From Mimachlamys varia (taxonomy: Eukaryota; Mollusca; Bivalvia; Pectinida; Pectinidae), in assembly GCA_947623455.1 (NCBI GenBank), contig OX392527.1:4088001-4152000 (forward strand): a stretch of 64,000 bases of DNA, in the 5' to 3' direction. Positions 22,513 through 36,103 of the stretch are shown here, piece by piece. The notes under the pieces are model-generated. The model did no database searches and had not been told where the DNA came from. It saw only the letters and a list, made by a program, of their open reading frames with translations. The position numbers and the translations under genes are program-made. How positions within the stretch are numbered: the first letter of the stretch is position 1; each line of letters starts with the position of its first letter.

Positions 22513-25500
22513 TACAGAGGACACACACGACAATAGCACCTTAACTTAAAACAAGATAAAGATGACGTAACACACACGACAATAGCACCTTAACTTAAAA
22601 CAAGATAAAGATGACGTAACACACACGACAATAGCACCTTAACTTAACACAAGATAAAGATGACGTAACACACACGACAATAGCACCTTAACTTAACACA
22701 AGATAAAGATGACGTAACACACACGACAATAGCACCTTAACTTAACACAAGATAAAGATGACGTAACACACACGACAATAGCACCTTAACTTAACACAAG
22801 ATAAAGATGACGTAACACACACGACAATAGCACCTTAACTTAAAAAACAAGATAAAGATGACGCAACACACGACAATAGCACCTTAACTTAAAACAAGAT
22901 AAAGTTGACGCAACACACGACAATAGCACCTTAACTTAACACAAGATAAAGATGACGCAACACACGACAATAGCACCTTAACTTAACACAAGATAAAGAT
23001 GACGTAACACACACGACAATAGCACCTTAACTTAACACAAGATAAAGATGACGTAACACACACGACAATAGCACCTTAACTTAACACAAGATAAAGATGA
23101 CGTAACACACACGACAATAGCACCTTAACTTAACACAAGATAAAGATGACGTAACACACACGACAATAGCACCTTAACTTAAAAAACAAGATAAAGATGA
23201 CGCAACACACGACAATAGCACCTTAACTTAAAACAAGATAAAGATGACGCAACACACGACAATAGCACCTTAACTTAACACAAGATAAAGATGACGTAAC
23301 ACACGACAATAGCACCTTAACTTAACACAAGTTAAAGATGACGTAACACACGACAATATCACCTTAACTTAAAACAAGATAAAGATGACGTAACACACCG
23401 GACAATAACACCTTAACTTAAAACAAGATAAAGATGACGTAACACACGACAATAGCACCTTAACTTAAAATAGGATAAAGATGACGTAACACACACGACA
23501 ATAGCACCTTAACTTAAAACAAGATAAAGATGACGTAACACACACGACAATAACACCTTAACTTAAAACAAGATAAAGATGACGTAACACACACGACAAT
23601 ATCACCTTAACTTAAAATAGGATAAAGATGACGTAACACACACGACAATATCACCTTAACTTAAAATAGGATAAAGATGACGTAACACACACGACAATAT
23701 CACCTTAACTTAAAATAGGATAAAGATGACGTAACACACACGACAATAGCACCTTAACTTAAAACAAGATAAAGATGACGTAACACACACGACAATATCA
23801 TCTTAACTTAAAACAAGATAAAGATGACGTAACACACACGACAATATCACCTTAACTTAAAACAAGATAAAGATGACGTAACGCACACGACAATAGCACC
23901 TTAACTTAACACAAGATAAAGATGACGTAACACACACGACAATATCACCTTAACTTAACACAAGATAAAAATGACGTAACACACACGACAATAGCACCTT
24001 AACTTAAAACAAGATAAAGATGACGTAACACACACGACAATAGCACCTTAACTTAACACAAGATAAAGATGACGTAACACACACGACAATAGCACCTTAA
24101 CTTAAAACAAGATAAAGATGACGTAACACACACGACAATAGCACCTTAACTTAAAACAAGATAAAGATGACGTAACACACACGACAATAACACCTTAACT
24201 TAACACAAGATAAAGATGACGTAACACACACGACAATATCACCTTAACTTAAAACAAGATAAAGATGACGTAACACACACGACAATATCACCTTAACTTA
24301 ACACAAGATAAAGTTGACGTAACACACGACAATAGCACCTTAACTTAACACAAGTTAAAGATGACGTAACACACGACAATAGCACCTTAACTTAAAACAA
24401 GATAAAGATGACGTAACACACCGGACAATAGCACCTTAACTTAAAACAAGATAAAGATGACGTAACACACACGACAATAACACCTTAACTTAAAACAAGA
24501 TAAAGATGACGTAACACACACGACAATATCACCTTAACTTAAAATAGGATAAAGATGACGTAACACACACGACAATATCACCTTAACTTAAAATAGGATA
24601 AAGATGACGTAACACACACGACAATATCACCTTAACTTAAAACAAGATAAAGATGACGTAACACACACGACAATAGCACCTTAACTTAAAACAAGATAAA
24701 GATGACGTAACACACACGACAATAGCACCTTAACTTAACACAAGATAAAGATGACGTAACACACATGACAATAGCACCTTAACTTAACACAAGATAAAGA
24801 TGACGTAACACACACGACAATATCACCTTAACTTAAAATAGGATAAAGATGACGTAACACACACGACAATAACACCTTAACTTAACACAAGATAAAGATG
24901 ACGTAACACACACGACAATAGCACCTTAACTTAACACAAGATAAAGATGACGTAACACACACGACAATAGCACCTTAACTTAACACAAGATAAAGATGAC
25001 TTAACACACACGACAATAGCACCTTAACTTAACACAAGATAAAGATGACGTAACACACACGACAATAGCACCTTAACTTAAAAAACAAGATAAAGATGAC
25101 GCAACACACGACAATAGCACCTTAACTTAAAACAAGATAAAGATGACGCAACACACGACAATAGCACCTTAACTTAACACAAGATAAAGATGACGTAACA
25201 CACACGACAATAGCACCTTAACTTAACACAAGATAAAGATGACGTAACACACACGACAATAGCACCTTAACTTAACACAAGATAAAGATGACGTAACACA
25301 CACGACAATATCACCTTAACTTAAAACAAGATAAAGATGACGTAACACACACGACAATAACACCTTAACTTAAAACAAGATAAAGATGACGTAACACACA
25401 CGACAATAACACCTTAACTTAAAACAAGATAAAGTTGACGTAACACACACGACAATAGCACCTTAACTTAAAACAAGATAAAGATGACTTAACACACACG

Positions 25501-28500
25501 ACAATAACACCTTAACTTAAAATAGGATAAAGATGACGTAACACACACGACAATAGCACCTTAACTTAAAATAGGATAAAGATGACGTAACACACACGAC
25601 AATAGCACCTTAACTTAACACAAGATAAAGATGACGTAACACACGACAAAAACACCTTAACTTTAAACAAGATAAAGATGACGTAACACACACGACAATA
25701 GCACCTTAACTTAAAACAAGATAAAGTTGACGTAACACACACGACAATAACACCTTAACTTAAAATAGGATAAAGATGACGTAACACACACGACAATAAC
25801 ACCTTAACTTAACACAAGATAAAGATGACGTAACACACACGACAATAACACCTTAACTTAACACAAGATAAAGATGACGTAACACACACGACAATAACAC
25901 CTTAACTTAACACAAGATAAAGATGACGTAACACACACGACAATAACACCTTAACTTAAAATAGGATAAAGATGACGTAACACACACGACAATAGCACCT
26001 TAACTTAACACAAGATAAAGATGACGTAACGCACACGACAATAGCACCTTCACTTAAAATAGGATAAAGATGACGTAACACACACGACAAAAACACCTTA
26101 ACTTAAAACAAGATAAAGATGACGTAACACACACGACAATAACAACTTAACTTAACACAAGATAAAGATGACGTAACACACACGACAATAACACCTTAAC
26201 TTAACACAAGATAAAGATGACGTAACACACACGACAATAACACCTTAACTTAACACAAGATAAAGATGACGTAACACACACGACAATAACACCTTAACTT
26301 AAAATAGGATAAAGATGACGTAACACACACGACAATAGCACCTTAACTTAACACAAGATAAAGATGACGTAACGCACACGACAATAGCACCTTCACTTAA
26401 AATAGGATAAAGATGACGTAACACACACGACAAAAACACCTTAACTTAAAACAAGATAAAGATGACGTAACACACACGACAATAACACCTTAACTTAACA
26501 CAAGATAAAGATGACGTAACACACACGACAATAACACCTTAACTTAAAATAGGATAAAGATGACGTAACACACACGACAATAGCACCTTAACTTAACACA
26601 AGATAAAGATGACGTAACACACACGACAATATCACCTTAACTTAAAACAAGATAAAGATGACGTAACACACACGACAATAACACCTTAACTTAACACAAG
26701 ATAAAGATGACGTAACACACACGACAATATCACCTTAAATTAAAACAAGATAAAGATGACGTAACACACACGACAATATCACCTTAACTTAAAACAAGAT
26801 AAAGATGACGTAACACACGACAATATCACCTTAACTTAACACAAGATAAAGATGACGTAACACACACGACAATATCACCTTAACTTAAAACAAGATAAAG
26901 ATGACGTAACACACACGACAATATCACCTTAACTTAAAATAGGATAAAGATGACGTAACACACACGACAATATCACCTTAACTTAAAACAAGATAAAGAT
27001 GACGTAACACACACGACAATAACACCTTAACTTAACACAAGATAAAGATGACGTAACACACACGACAACAGCACCTTAACTTAAAACAAGATAAAGTTGA
27101 CCTAACACACACGACAACAGCACCTTAACTTAAAATAGGATAAAGATGACGTAACACACGACAATAACACCTTAACTTAAAACAAGATAAAGATGACGTA
27201 ACACACACGACAATAGCACCTTAACTTAAAACAAGATAAAGATGACGTAACACACGACAATAGCACCTTAACTTAAAACAAGATAAAGATGACGTAACAC
27301 ACACGACAATAGCACCTTAACTTAAAACAAGATAAAGATGACGTAACACACACGACAATATCACCTTAACTTAACACAAGATAAAGATGACGTAACACAC
27401 ACGACAATATCACCTTAACTTAAAACAAGATAAAGATGACGTAACACACACGACAATAACACCTTAACTTAACACAAGATAAAGATGACGTAACACACAC
27501 GACAATATCACCTTAACTTAAAACAAGATAAAGATGACGTAACACACACGACAATATCACCTTAACTTAAAACAAGATAAAGATGACGTAACACACGACA
27601 ATATCACCTTAACTTAACACAAGATAAAGATGACGTAACACACACGACAATATCACCTTAACTTAAAACAAGATAAAGATGACGTAACACACGACAATAA
27701 CACCTTAACTTAAAACAAGATAAAGATGACGTAACACACACGACAATAACACCTTAACTTAACACAAGATAAAGATGACGTAACACACGACAATAACACC
27801 TTAACTTAACACAAGATAAAGATGACGTAACGCACACGACAATAGCACCTTAACTTAACACAAGATAAAGATGACGTAACACACACGACAATAGCACCTT
27901 AACTTAAAACAAGATAAAGATGACGTAACACACACGACAATAACACCTTAACTTAAAATAGGATAAAGATGACGTAACACACACGACAATAGCACCTTAA
28001 CTTAACACAAGATAAAGATGACGTAACGCACACGACAATAGCACCTTCACTTAAAATAGGATAAAGATGACGTAACACACACGACAAAAACACCTTAACT
28101 TAAAACAAGATAAAGATGACGTAACACACACGACAATAGCACCTTAACTTAAAACAAGATAAAGATGACGTAACACACACGACAATAACACCTTAACTTA
28201 ACACAAGATAAAGATGACGTAACACACACGACAATAACACCTTAACTTAACACAAGATAAAGATGACGTAACACACACGACAATAACACCTTAACTTAAA
28301 ATAGGATAAAGATGACGTAACACACACGACAATAGCACCTTAACTTAACACAAGATAAAGATGACGTAACGCACACGACAATAGCACCTTCACTTAAAAT
28401 AGGATAAAGATGACGTAACACACACGACAAAAACACCTTAACTTAAAACAAGATAAAGATGACGTAACACACACGACAATAGCACCTTAACTTAAAACAA

Positions 28501-29935
28501 GATAAAGATGACGTAACACACACGACAATATCACCTTAACTTAAAACAAGATAAAGATGACGTAACACACACGACAATATCACCTTAACTTAAAATAGGA
28601 TAAAGATGACGTAACACACACGACAATATCACCTTAACTTAAAACAAGATAAAGATGACGTAACACACACGACAATAACACCTTAACTTAACACAAGATA
28701 AAGATGACGTAACACACACGACAACAGCACCTTAACTTAAAACAAGATAAAGTTGACCTAACACACACGACAACAGCACCTTAACTTAAAATAGGATAAA
28801 GATGACGTAACACACGACAATAACACCTTAACTTAAAACAAGATAAAGATGACGTAACACACACGACAATAGCACCTTAACTTAAAACAAGATAAAGATG
28901 ACGTAACACACGACAATAGCACCTTAACTTAAAACAAGATAAAGATGACGTAACACACACGACAATAGCACCTTAACTTAAAACAAGATAAAGATGACGT
29001 AACACACACGACAATATCACCTTAACTTAACACAAGATAAAGATGACGTAACACACACGACAATATCACCTTAACTTAAAACAAGATAAAGATGACGTAA
29101 CACACACGACAATAACACCTTAACTTAACACAAGATAAAGATGACGTAACACACACGACAATATCACCTTAACTTAAAACAAGATAAAGATGACGTAACA
29201 CACACGACAATATCACCTTAACTTAAAACAAGATAAAGATGACGTAACACACGACAATATCACCTTAACTTAACACAAGATAAAGATGACGTAACACACA
29301 CGACAATATCACCTTAACTTAAAACAAGATAAAGATGACGTAACACACGACAATAACACCTTAACTTAAAACAAGATAAAGATGACGTAACACACACGAC
29401 AATAACACCTTAACTTAACACAAGATAAAGATGACGTAACACACGACAATAACACCTTAACTTAACACAAGATAAAGATGACGTAACGCACACGACAATA
29501 GCACCTTAACTTAACACAAGATAAAGATGACGTAACACACACGACAATAGCACCTTAACTTAAAACAAGATAAAAATGACGTAACACACACGACAATAGC
29601 ACCTTAACTTAAAATAGGATAAAGATGACGTAACACACATGACAATATCACCTTAACTTAACACAAGATAAAGATGACGTAACACACCGGACAATAGCAC
29701 CTTAACTTAACACAAGATAAAGTTGACCTAACACACACGACAACAGCACCTTAACTTAAAACAAGATAAAGTTGACCTAACACACACGACAACAGCACCT
29801 TAACTTAAAACAAGATAAAGTTGACCTAACACACACGACAACAGCACCTTAACTTAACACAAGATAAAAATGACGTAACACACACGACAATAACACCTTA
29901 ACTTAACACAAGATAAAGTTGACCTAACACACACA
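22513..29935. repeat. Satellite array, 49-bp unit, about 151 copies
   Basis: The largest array here. The unit is ACACACGACAATAGCACCTT, AACTTAACACAAGATAAAG, then ATGACGTAAC. Most units are 49 bp, with 46-47-bp units that lost an AC pair and others with an extra AA. Variants include AATAGGATAAAG, AATATCACC, AATAACACC and GTTGACCTAAC. Nearly every copy has TGACGTAA, a CRE-like octamer. The array ends cleanly at about 29935. It is stop-rich in all frames, so there is no coding potential. Confidence 0.98.
25960..29700. repeat. Kilobase-scale higher-order duplications in the 49-bp array
   Basis: The CACCTTCACTT variant occurs near 26047, 26390, 28044 and 28387: two pairs each 343 bp (7 units) apart, with the pairs 1997 bp apart. 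The ACAACAGCACC plus GTTGACCTAAC block at about 27064 recurs at 28720, and the GTAACGCAC variant at 27827 recurs at 29483, both offset by 1656 bp. About 1.1-1.7 kb has therefore been duplicated, with a 7-unit length difference near the junction. Confidence 0.8.
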
Positions 29936-30267
29936 TGTGATAAAGTCGAGCCAAATAATGTATACAACTGCATTATGCAGCTAATATAGAAGTAAAAGAC
30001 ATTGTAAGGAATTACCAGTCATCATATGCTCTTTATTAATTCTAAAGCTTTATCTATTTGTTGTCTTCTTCTTTTAAATCATAACGACATTATTTTCATG
30101 TAAAATGTTGATTGTTGTTTAATATTTTCGGATGTTCTCTCGATTTACATTATTTCGGAATATATCTCCAATTAAAGTGTTTTATTGTTCACCAAGTAAA
30201 TAGGGTTCACCGGAGCTTCAACATGTGAATATATTTTCTGATCAAATTGAATTTTTAAAAGTCAGTG
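29936..30267. other. AT-rich spacer, nothing recognised
   Basis: Sequence between the 49-bp array and retroelement copy R5. No ORF or motif of note. Confidence 0.55.
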
Positions 30268-31250
30268 AATACCGAAGCGTCAACAAAACCATAATAAAAA
30301 AAAACAAATCGATCAAATAACATAAAAACGGAAACCCTTGGAAAAAGTACACGATACTAAAACCAAGTGATTCGGAGGAATGAGCGTCTTCTGTTTCATC
30401 GTCCACACCAGCCAAGTCAAGTTAAGTCAGCTCCAAGTAAATGTCACGTCCTCAAAGTGCAACCTAGGGCACCATTCTCAATAACAACAAATTGTTATTG
30501 AACATAAATAGTTCAGAAATGTCCTCTTTCCTATCATACAAGGGTACAGAATACTTCTCGTTTAGACTAAGATGGCTTTTTTAAACTTGCTAAGAACCTG
30601 CTTCTCTCGAATTCATGTGCCGTAAATTTGTTTGTTGTCAACAGCCAAAACCTATCACGAAAATCTTTAGTGCAAGTCCTAAAATCAACAGCGCCGCACA
30701 AACATCATAAGTTGGAGAAGCAGGATGCTACTATCAAGAAAAAGAAAGTTCACGATCGGAATATCGAAATCGTCACGTTTATCGTATAGCTCCGTAGTAA
30801 GCTGCCCATGTGTATGGTGTGTTTTGAGCAAATATCGTATTCTTGATAGACAACATATCGTCGATATAACTGAATTTGAAATTAACAAATTTGCCAAGGG
30901 TTTTGATACCTGTCCTGCCAAATACAGCCTGGCATGAAAACAAAAACAAGTCAGCTAAGAGTGAGACAAAGTTAGTTCCAGTAGGAATGTCAACAGTCAA
31001 CTAGGACATCAATCATTCTTATACGAACGACATTTTCCTTATTTTATCTCATATTAAGCATTTGTTGTGGGTATGTGTCTTTCCTTTGTTCATATTTTGC
31101 CCCTTGTAAAATCGATTTTCATTTTGGTAGTTGCAATTGACGCTTCAATAATTTCTTCTTTTCCATGATAGCTCACAGTCATATATTTGTATCTTCGTCA
31201 CATTACTTGGAAAGGAAAGCTTTCATAATGAGAGACCGATCGTTCTTTCC
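30268..31250 (-). mobile_element. RT-Y retroelement copy R5, antisense, with RT domain and a nested tail
   Basis: Read on the minus strand, the copy starts in sequence upstream of the RT core (about 31250-31155, matching 54950-54870), passes the RT core (31000-30690) and ends with the 3' tail at 30268 (complement of GGTTTTGTTGACGCTTCGGT). Between about 31085 and 31155 lies a plus-strand tail fragment (TTTCCTTTGTTCATATTTTG, then AATCGATTTTC and GACGCTTCAATAATT) interrupting the alignment. That suggests a second RT-Y tail inserted into this copy. Confidence 0.8.
30690..30996 (-). pseudogene. Reverse transcriptase palm fragment (RT-Y), frameshifted
   Basis: Minus-strand translation gives VDIPTGTNFVSLLADLFLF, then FSYIDDMLSIKN, then in another frame HTHGQLTTELYDKRDDFD and IPIVNFLFLD. 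IP.GTN..(P)LLADLF followed by (F/R)YIDDxLS is the RT palm signature, with YIDD holding the two catalytic aspartates. The YDKRDDF-IPIVNF block is conserved downstream in this family. The two parts lie in different frames, and the region after SS diverges, so the enzyme is dead. The YIDD itself is intact. It would copy element RNA into DNA in an active relative. Confidence 0.8.
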
Positions 31251-32156
31251 CTATGGTATGATATATATTAATCATAATGATGGTTTTTGTCAAGTTTAAT
31301 TACATGTACAGTGTGTACAATGATGACAGTCGCATTTCATGGATATTGACCGTAATGTGTGCTATCGTGTCATCAAATATACAGTAAGTAAACATGTGAT
31401 AGACAGTTGTTCTGGAGATCAAAATAATGGTCTTCTGTTCCACTCTATTAATGGTTCCAACAAAGCACTAAAACTTTCGTCGAATTTTTCTTTATAATTT
31501 TTTCCTACCTATAATGATTACGACAGAAGACCTTCCACCGGACTGATGATTAGAAGCATTCAATTAAATATTCACTTGCAGCACCTGTAAGTACTAAAAC
31601 GGAACCGAGTGATATTGTTATAAAAACATTGTTAAAATACTGAAGCACATGGGAGAAGGAACGATTTGGTGTTACCATTCTGTATCCGCAAAAAGAATTG
31701 ACTGAAAAACATACTCAAGCAAAATGCAAATCGAAATTTAATCATTTAGAAATATTTGATTCATGGGTAGAGTCATAATTGGAGTGGATCATAAGAGTGC
31801 TAGAACTAGAACCATCTGATATCAGAGAAACCACAGAGTTTACCTGTTATTATGTCTAAAGCTTTAGTTTAGTTTACCAAACAAGGACTTTGACATTGAT
31901 TAGTCAAAGTCTGTATTACAAACATTGTGTTTAAAGGCCCAACATACGTAACTTCAGGAAATTTTTCGGGATTCTGAAAAATTATTTTAAAAAATCCAGT
32001 TGATAACCATGCAAAAATAAGCCTAAAACGAAGCAAACCTGAGCGGTAACTAACAAGTTATTTAGATCAAGCTCTTATGTATATACATAGAAACTTTCCT
32101 GGTCATCTATAACATTTGTAAAAATCGTTATTTAGTTGTACACTATACAATTACAC
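31251..32156. other. Non-repetitive spacer, no gene recognised
   Basis: AT-rich. A small perfect hairpin (GACTTTGAC, 8-base loop, GTCAAAGTC) lies near 31888-31913. No ORF above 60 codons with recognisable content. Confidence 0.5.
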
Positions 32157-32262
32157 CTTGTCTTATTCTCTTGCACTTTTTAAAGTGTCTCCGTGTACGT
32201 CGTTATTCATGGTCTGTCCTTAAATCGATTTTGTGTTCGGATCAGTTTCTGCTGAAAGCTGT
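32157..32262 (+). mobile_element. RT-Y tail fragment, copy R6, sense
   Basis: TTGTCTTATTCTCTTGCACT, GTGTCTCCGTGTACGTC and AAATCGATTTTGTGTTCGGA follow the shared tail order; the final GACGCTTCGG part is missing. Only about 100 bp remain. Confidence 0.7.
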
Positions 32263-32823
32263 GAAAATCGTCAGGTATGAGTTAAAAGTAACATACTTGC
32301 TAACTCAAGTGCTGCAGTGTAACAGAAAACAGGAAAGTACGACACGTTCTACAAGTATATGTAGTTTTAAAGGTTTTGTTATAAAGCTGTTCGGAAATAA
32401 TTAACATGTTCTATTCTTAAAAGCTAGAAAAATGAAGGCAGCGATTGTGAGAGAATATTATAACAATTCCTCGGCGATACAAATGATAAAATATAAAAGG
32501 ATATTTGTCACCTTACATTTCACTGAAATATAGTAGTTAACCGTTTTGTTCTTTGTCTGAAACACTGATACCTTGTCTCCATGTAAAGTGTAAAATTTAA
32601 CATTTTTCAAATATGTAATATTTAATTAGGAAAATTTCTATAGTAATAAAAGAAAGGACGAAATATGACGAGGATGATTCAAATAAGTGGCGTTTTATTT
32701 TATCTATTTTCATAAACCAACTCTTTAATTAATAGACTGGAACAATTTCTTGTTAGTTATCAATAGGAAATATTACATGTGTACCACAGACTCGGGTGCC
32801 AATGCTCTGCTGTTTGGGGACTT
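32263..32823. other. Spacer, nothing recognised
   Basis: AT-rich sequence with no supported gene, RNA or element. Confidence 0.5.
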
Positions 32824-32985
32824 TACTAAAGCATTGGGCATACACATGTTTTAACAGGTAAACTCCGTGGTTCGTGGATCTGTTATGGTACCAAGGGTAT
32901 GACGGACGTTACTAAAGCATTGTTTTAACAGGTAAACTCCGTGGTTCGTGGATCTGGTACCAAGGGTAACCTATCACAATATCAC
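32824..32985. repeat. Two-copy direct repeat of about 75-85 bp
   Basis: ACTAAAGCATTG at 32825 and 32911, followed by TTTTAACAGGTAAACTCCGT and GGTTCGTGGATCTG in both. The first copy has 13 additional bases (GGCATACACATG-like). ATGACGGACGTTAC also occurs after each copy. It directly precedes the LINE-like RT remnant and may belong to the same element. Confidence 0.85.
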
Positions 32986-33060
32986 TCGAGAGAAATGACG
33001 GACGTTACGTTGAGTAATGCTGCCTGCTCTTCCATCTTTACTGGAGAGACCGGACTCTGA

Positions 33061-33310
33061 TAACGGTAAATTTTGTCTCCCCTCACCTACCCGCTGTTTA
33101 TGTGAACGACATAGAAGATAGGTGTTTGCTATTGATATTGAGATGATTTCCATTAGGTATGTTGACGATACTGTAATTATAGTTTTGTTAGTCATGATTT
33201 CCTACCAAAGATCCGATTTCTGGCTCGACTACACCAGAAGTGGGAGCTCGCTGTCAGTACCTCTCAAACTCTAGTTGTTGTGGAAGATAAAGGGACACTC
33301 ATTCGGCACG
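33061..33310 (+). pseudogene. Degraded non-LTR retrotransposon RT fragment
   Basis: Three plus-strand frames together give pieces of a LINE-type RT in the right order. VNDIEDRCLL lies at about 33102, equivalent to the (L/F)YVNDIE-type motif. IEMISIRYVDDTVII (about 33137-33181) holds the catalytic YVDD. QKWELAVSTSQTLVVVEDKG (about 33235) is equivalent to the KW.L.VN..KTK.(V/I)VF motif of the thumb side. At least two frameshifts separate them, so this is a decayed remnant. The general family (CR1/L2/Jockey-like) follows from these motifs, but the clade cannot be fixed from about 80 residues. It is a different family from RT-Y. Confidence 0.7.
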
Positions 33311-34189
33311 TGTATTACACTGGTTGTCATTTTTTTGTTTATATAAATATGACAAGTATTTTGTGACATTTTGACGGGCGTTTGAGACAGACCAATTAAA
33401 GTTTGCCAGAACAAAACAAAGAAATCATTATGAGAGTAAAAGCCACCGACATAACAGTACAAGTAATAACAACATATTCCAGTATCGTTTAGGGTGTCTT
33501 TGTCCGAACTGTCGTTTCCATATATATACTCGCATAAATCCAAACTTAAGTTATTCTGAACAAAACATACGAAAATGTGGGTTCAGAAATTAAGTTGCCG
33601 AATTGATCTCAGTGGTTACTTATTTCGGATAAAGTTTGACGCTGACGCCTGATATATTATAAATGAAACATTATTTGTATGGGTATAAGATGACTGCCGC
33701 GCATACATCTCCGTGATGATCTCTTTCGTCCAAATGCGCTTCCGATTAATATATCATTAATGTCATAGACAGTGTGATACTTGTTAAATAAGTATTGATG
33801 TTTAATGGTAGCACCGTCTTACATCCACATGTAAGTACAATACATGTAACTGTATATAAACAAATGTATATTGCTTACTCTAACTAATGTTTGGTGCGCT
33901 TCGGCTAAGCAATCACAAAATACACTATATATTATCTAGCACCTGTTCTCCGAGATTAGTATACCGTACACTTTAATGGAACGCCACAAAAACTTTTGAT
34001 ATGAAATCAACACAAAGGCATATGTCCATCATTTGTCCCAAGCTTTGATCCAGAACAAAAATATTTCTTTACGAATAGAATTTATAGTCTTTTGAAAGCA
34101 CGCGTGTTGTTCTATAAGGTGAAAGTTGAAATTCACGCTGAATAAACAGGATATGACTACTGTTGTCCGAAATCTGACCAAAAACTGAC
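33311..34189. other. AT-rich spacer, no gene recognised
   Basis: No long ORF or recognised element. Confidence 0.5.
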
Positions 34190-36103
34190 CACTACTGAAT
34201 GGCCGGAGCTCTTGTGACCTTCTCGGTGTCGATTCGGGGTCGAGTAAGGGCTGAGGAATATCGGGTCCTTGAAAGGATTTCTGAACATGAAAGCAAGGAA
34301 AGGTCTAATTTCTGAATTTCACCTGCGAGGGCAAAGCAGCGGTCATCGGTGGTCAAGCTAAGCCCACCGGTACCACTGGTCAGCTGTCCACTGTTTGACA
34401 CGGACACCCACCGGTGTGACCTGGCCAGAGCGAGGTCACCTGATTTATCAAATTGTCCGGAGTTGTATCAATTGATGGCCGGAGAGATCGGGTGACCACA
34501 CTGACCGTTTAGATTTACAAAAAGAACAGCACTAGGCGCGATGACCATTGTGGGCGCACGAAAAACAAACTGAGTAGAAACGGTCAGTCTAGATACTTAA
34601 AGTCACCTCCTTCGGTGCGAAGTGTGCTGGGCATTTCCTAACCAGGGAAAGTCAACAAATAAATGACCACTTGAATTTGTACATGTTAAAGAAAGAATTA
34701 ATCGGATCCATTCTGATTGTATGAAGTGGTTTAAAGAGAATCGTACACGCATACATATATTTATATACCCTCCATCAGACTTAGTCCACCACTAGATTAA
34801 CAGCTGCTGCAGCTTATCGCAAGATTTTTAGTCCTGGTTGAGGCAGAAAATGTACCAGAGGAGAATTGATTTATTACATAATAGATTATATAAATTGTTT
34901 AAAACTGCATAAATATCTAATTAGCAAATATATTATAAAGTCGAATTGCAGTGATGACTGGTGTTTATTTTGAAATAATAATAAATTTTGGTAGAATATC
35001 ATTTTACACATGTAATAAACATGCTATGTGTTGGACTCTACAATTGGTAGAATTCCATTATAATAAACATGCTGTGTGATACCTGCTGGTAAATAACCCG
35101 CCTGTAAAACTGCCCATCATTCTCGGCATAGCATTACAAATGGCGGCTTACAGTGCAGCAACAAGACGCACGCGGCCTGCGCATTAATATTTTTGACAAT
35201 TCAACTGGCGACAGTTCGTCTTGCTTGAATCGGACTTTGTTATCTCCTGCTAAAGAATTCGAGGGCGGTTTATTAGCGGAAAGGTCAAGCGATGCTGTGT
35301 CCTGTACAAGACGGGGTCACGGAGATACACCGGTGTCATGTGGAGGGTGCACTATTCAAACGGTATTCTATTTTTCGGGGGGTGCCTTATATAACCCACG
35401 CCTGTCTCGGCCAAGGTCTTGTCACTGCAGCTCCCGAGTAGCGTAAATACCCGACCGTACCGTGAGAGGGTCAACAGGTCAAACGATCTTTTGTTCACTG
35501 CTTTGATCGCTGCATTTGAATATAATAGAGGAACAATGTGATCCTATTTTAAGTATTTACTCGATGAAAGATTGAAGGATTCTCCAGGATAAATCGGCAT
35601 TCATGCATCTCAAATTGTCTCCCATCATGCTAGAGAGCTTGGCGTTGTCATTCACATCAAGAGCTGTTTGTTCTCTGCGGGGATCACTAAAATTCGGCCA
35701 TTATTTGATATAAGTTTAACGCTTGAACTCTCCAAATATTTTGCATCAGATAACTAGCGGCTGTCATTTTTTTTAAATCCTTAAGAAATAAATATTAATA
35801 AGCATGTCGTATTAAATCAGAACAAATTACAGAATGTCTATGGTGCGTTTACAGATCAGTCCCGAGTTATATGGCTATGTTCTCTTCGGGGGACAAAACA
35901 AGTAATTTATCGCCCTCCGATACAATCCGTACATCGATAAGCACAAGTAGACTTGGTGGTTACACTCTTTACTTACTTCAATCTTAAAAGAAAGCTTCAT
36001 TTTCAAAATATCCCTTAGGTTTTGAAACAACAGAGTTTTTGCTTTGAAAGAATTGGTTCGTGAGCAAGGCATAGGTGGGCTAGTGATAGTCTAACGGGTA
36101 CAG
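34190..36103. other. Non-repetitive, locally GC-richer stretch; weak exon-like ORFs only
   Basis: The stretch 34190-34560 and 35100-35460 is GC-richer than its surroundings and free of tandem repeats. A minus-strand ORF at 34192-34407 begins MSVSNSGQLTSGTGGLSLTT and contains GCAG-GTGAAATT, a plausible splice donor. A plus-strand ORF at 35153-35446 (MQQQDARGLRINIF...) has no recognised motif. A minus ORF at about 35560-35702 reads SDPRREQTALDVNDNAKLSS. None matches a family I know. This could be regulatory DNA or terminal exons of an unseen gene. Confidence 0.25.

Noticed and set aside
22513..29935. CRISPR-like array
   Set aside because: Units are contiguous and similar along their whole length with no unique spacers, there are no cas genes, and the window looks eukaryotic.
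35560..35702. Cadherin-like DVNDN in a minus-strand ORF (ALDVNDNAKLSS)
   Set aside because: The frame is only 47 codons between stops, and the residues around DVNDN do not follow the cadherin repeat pattern.
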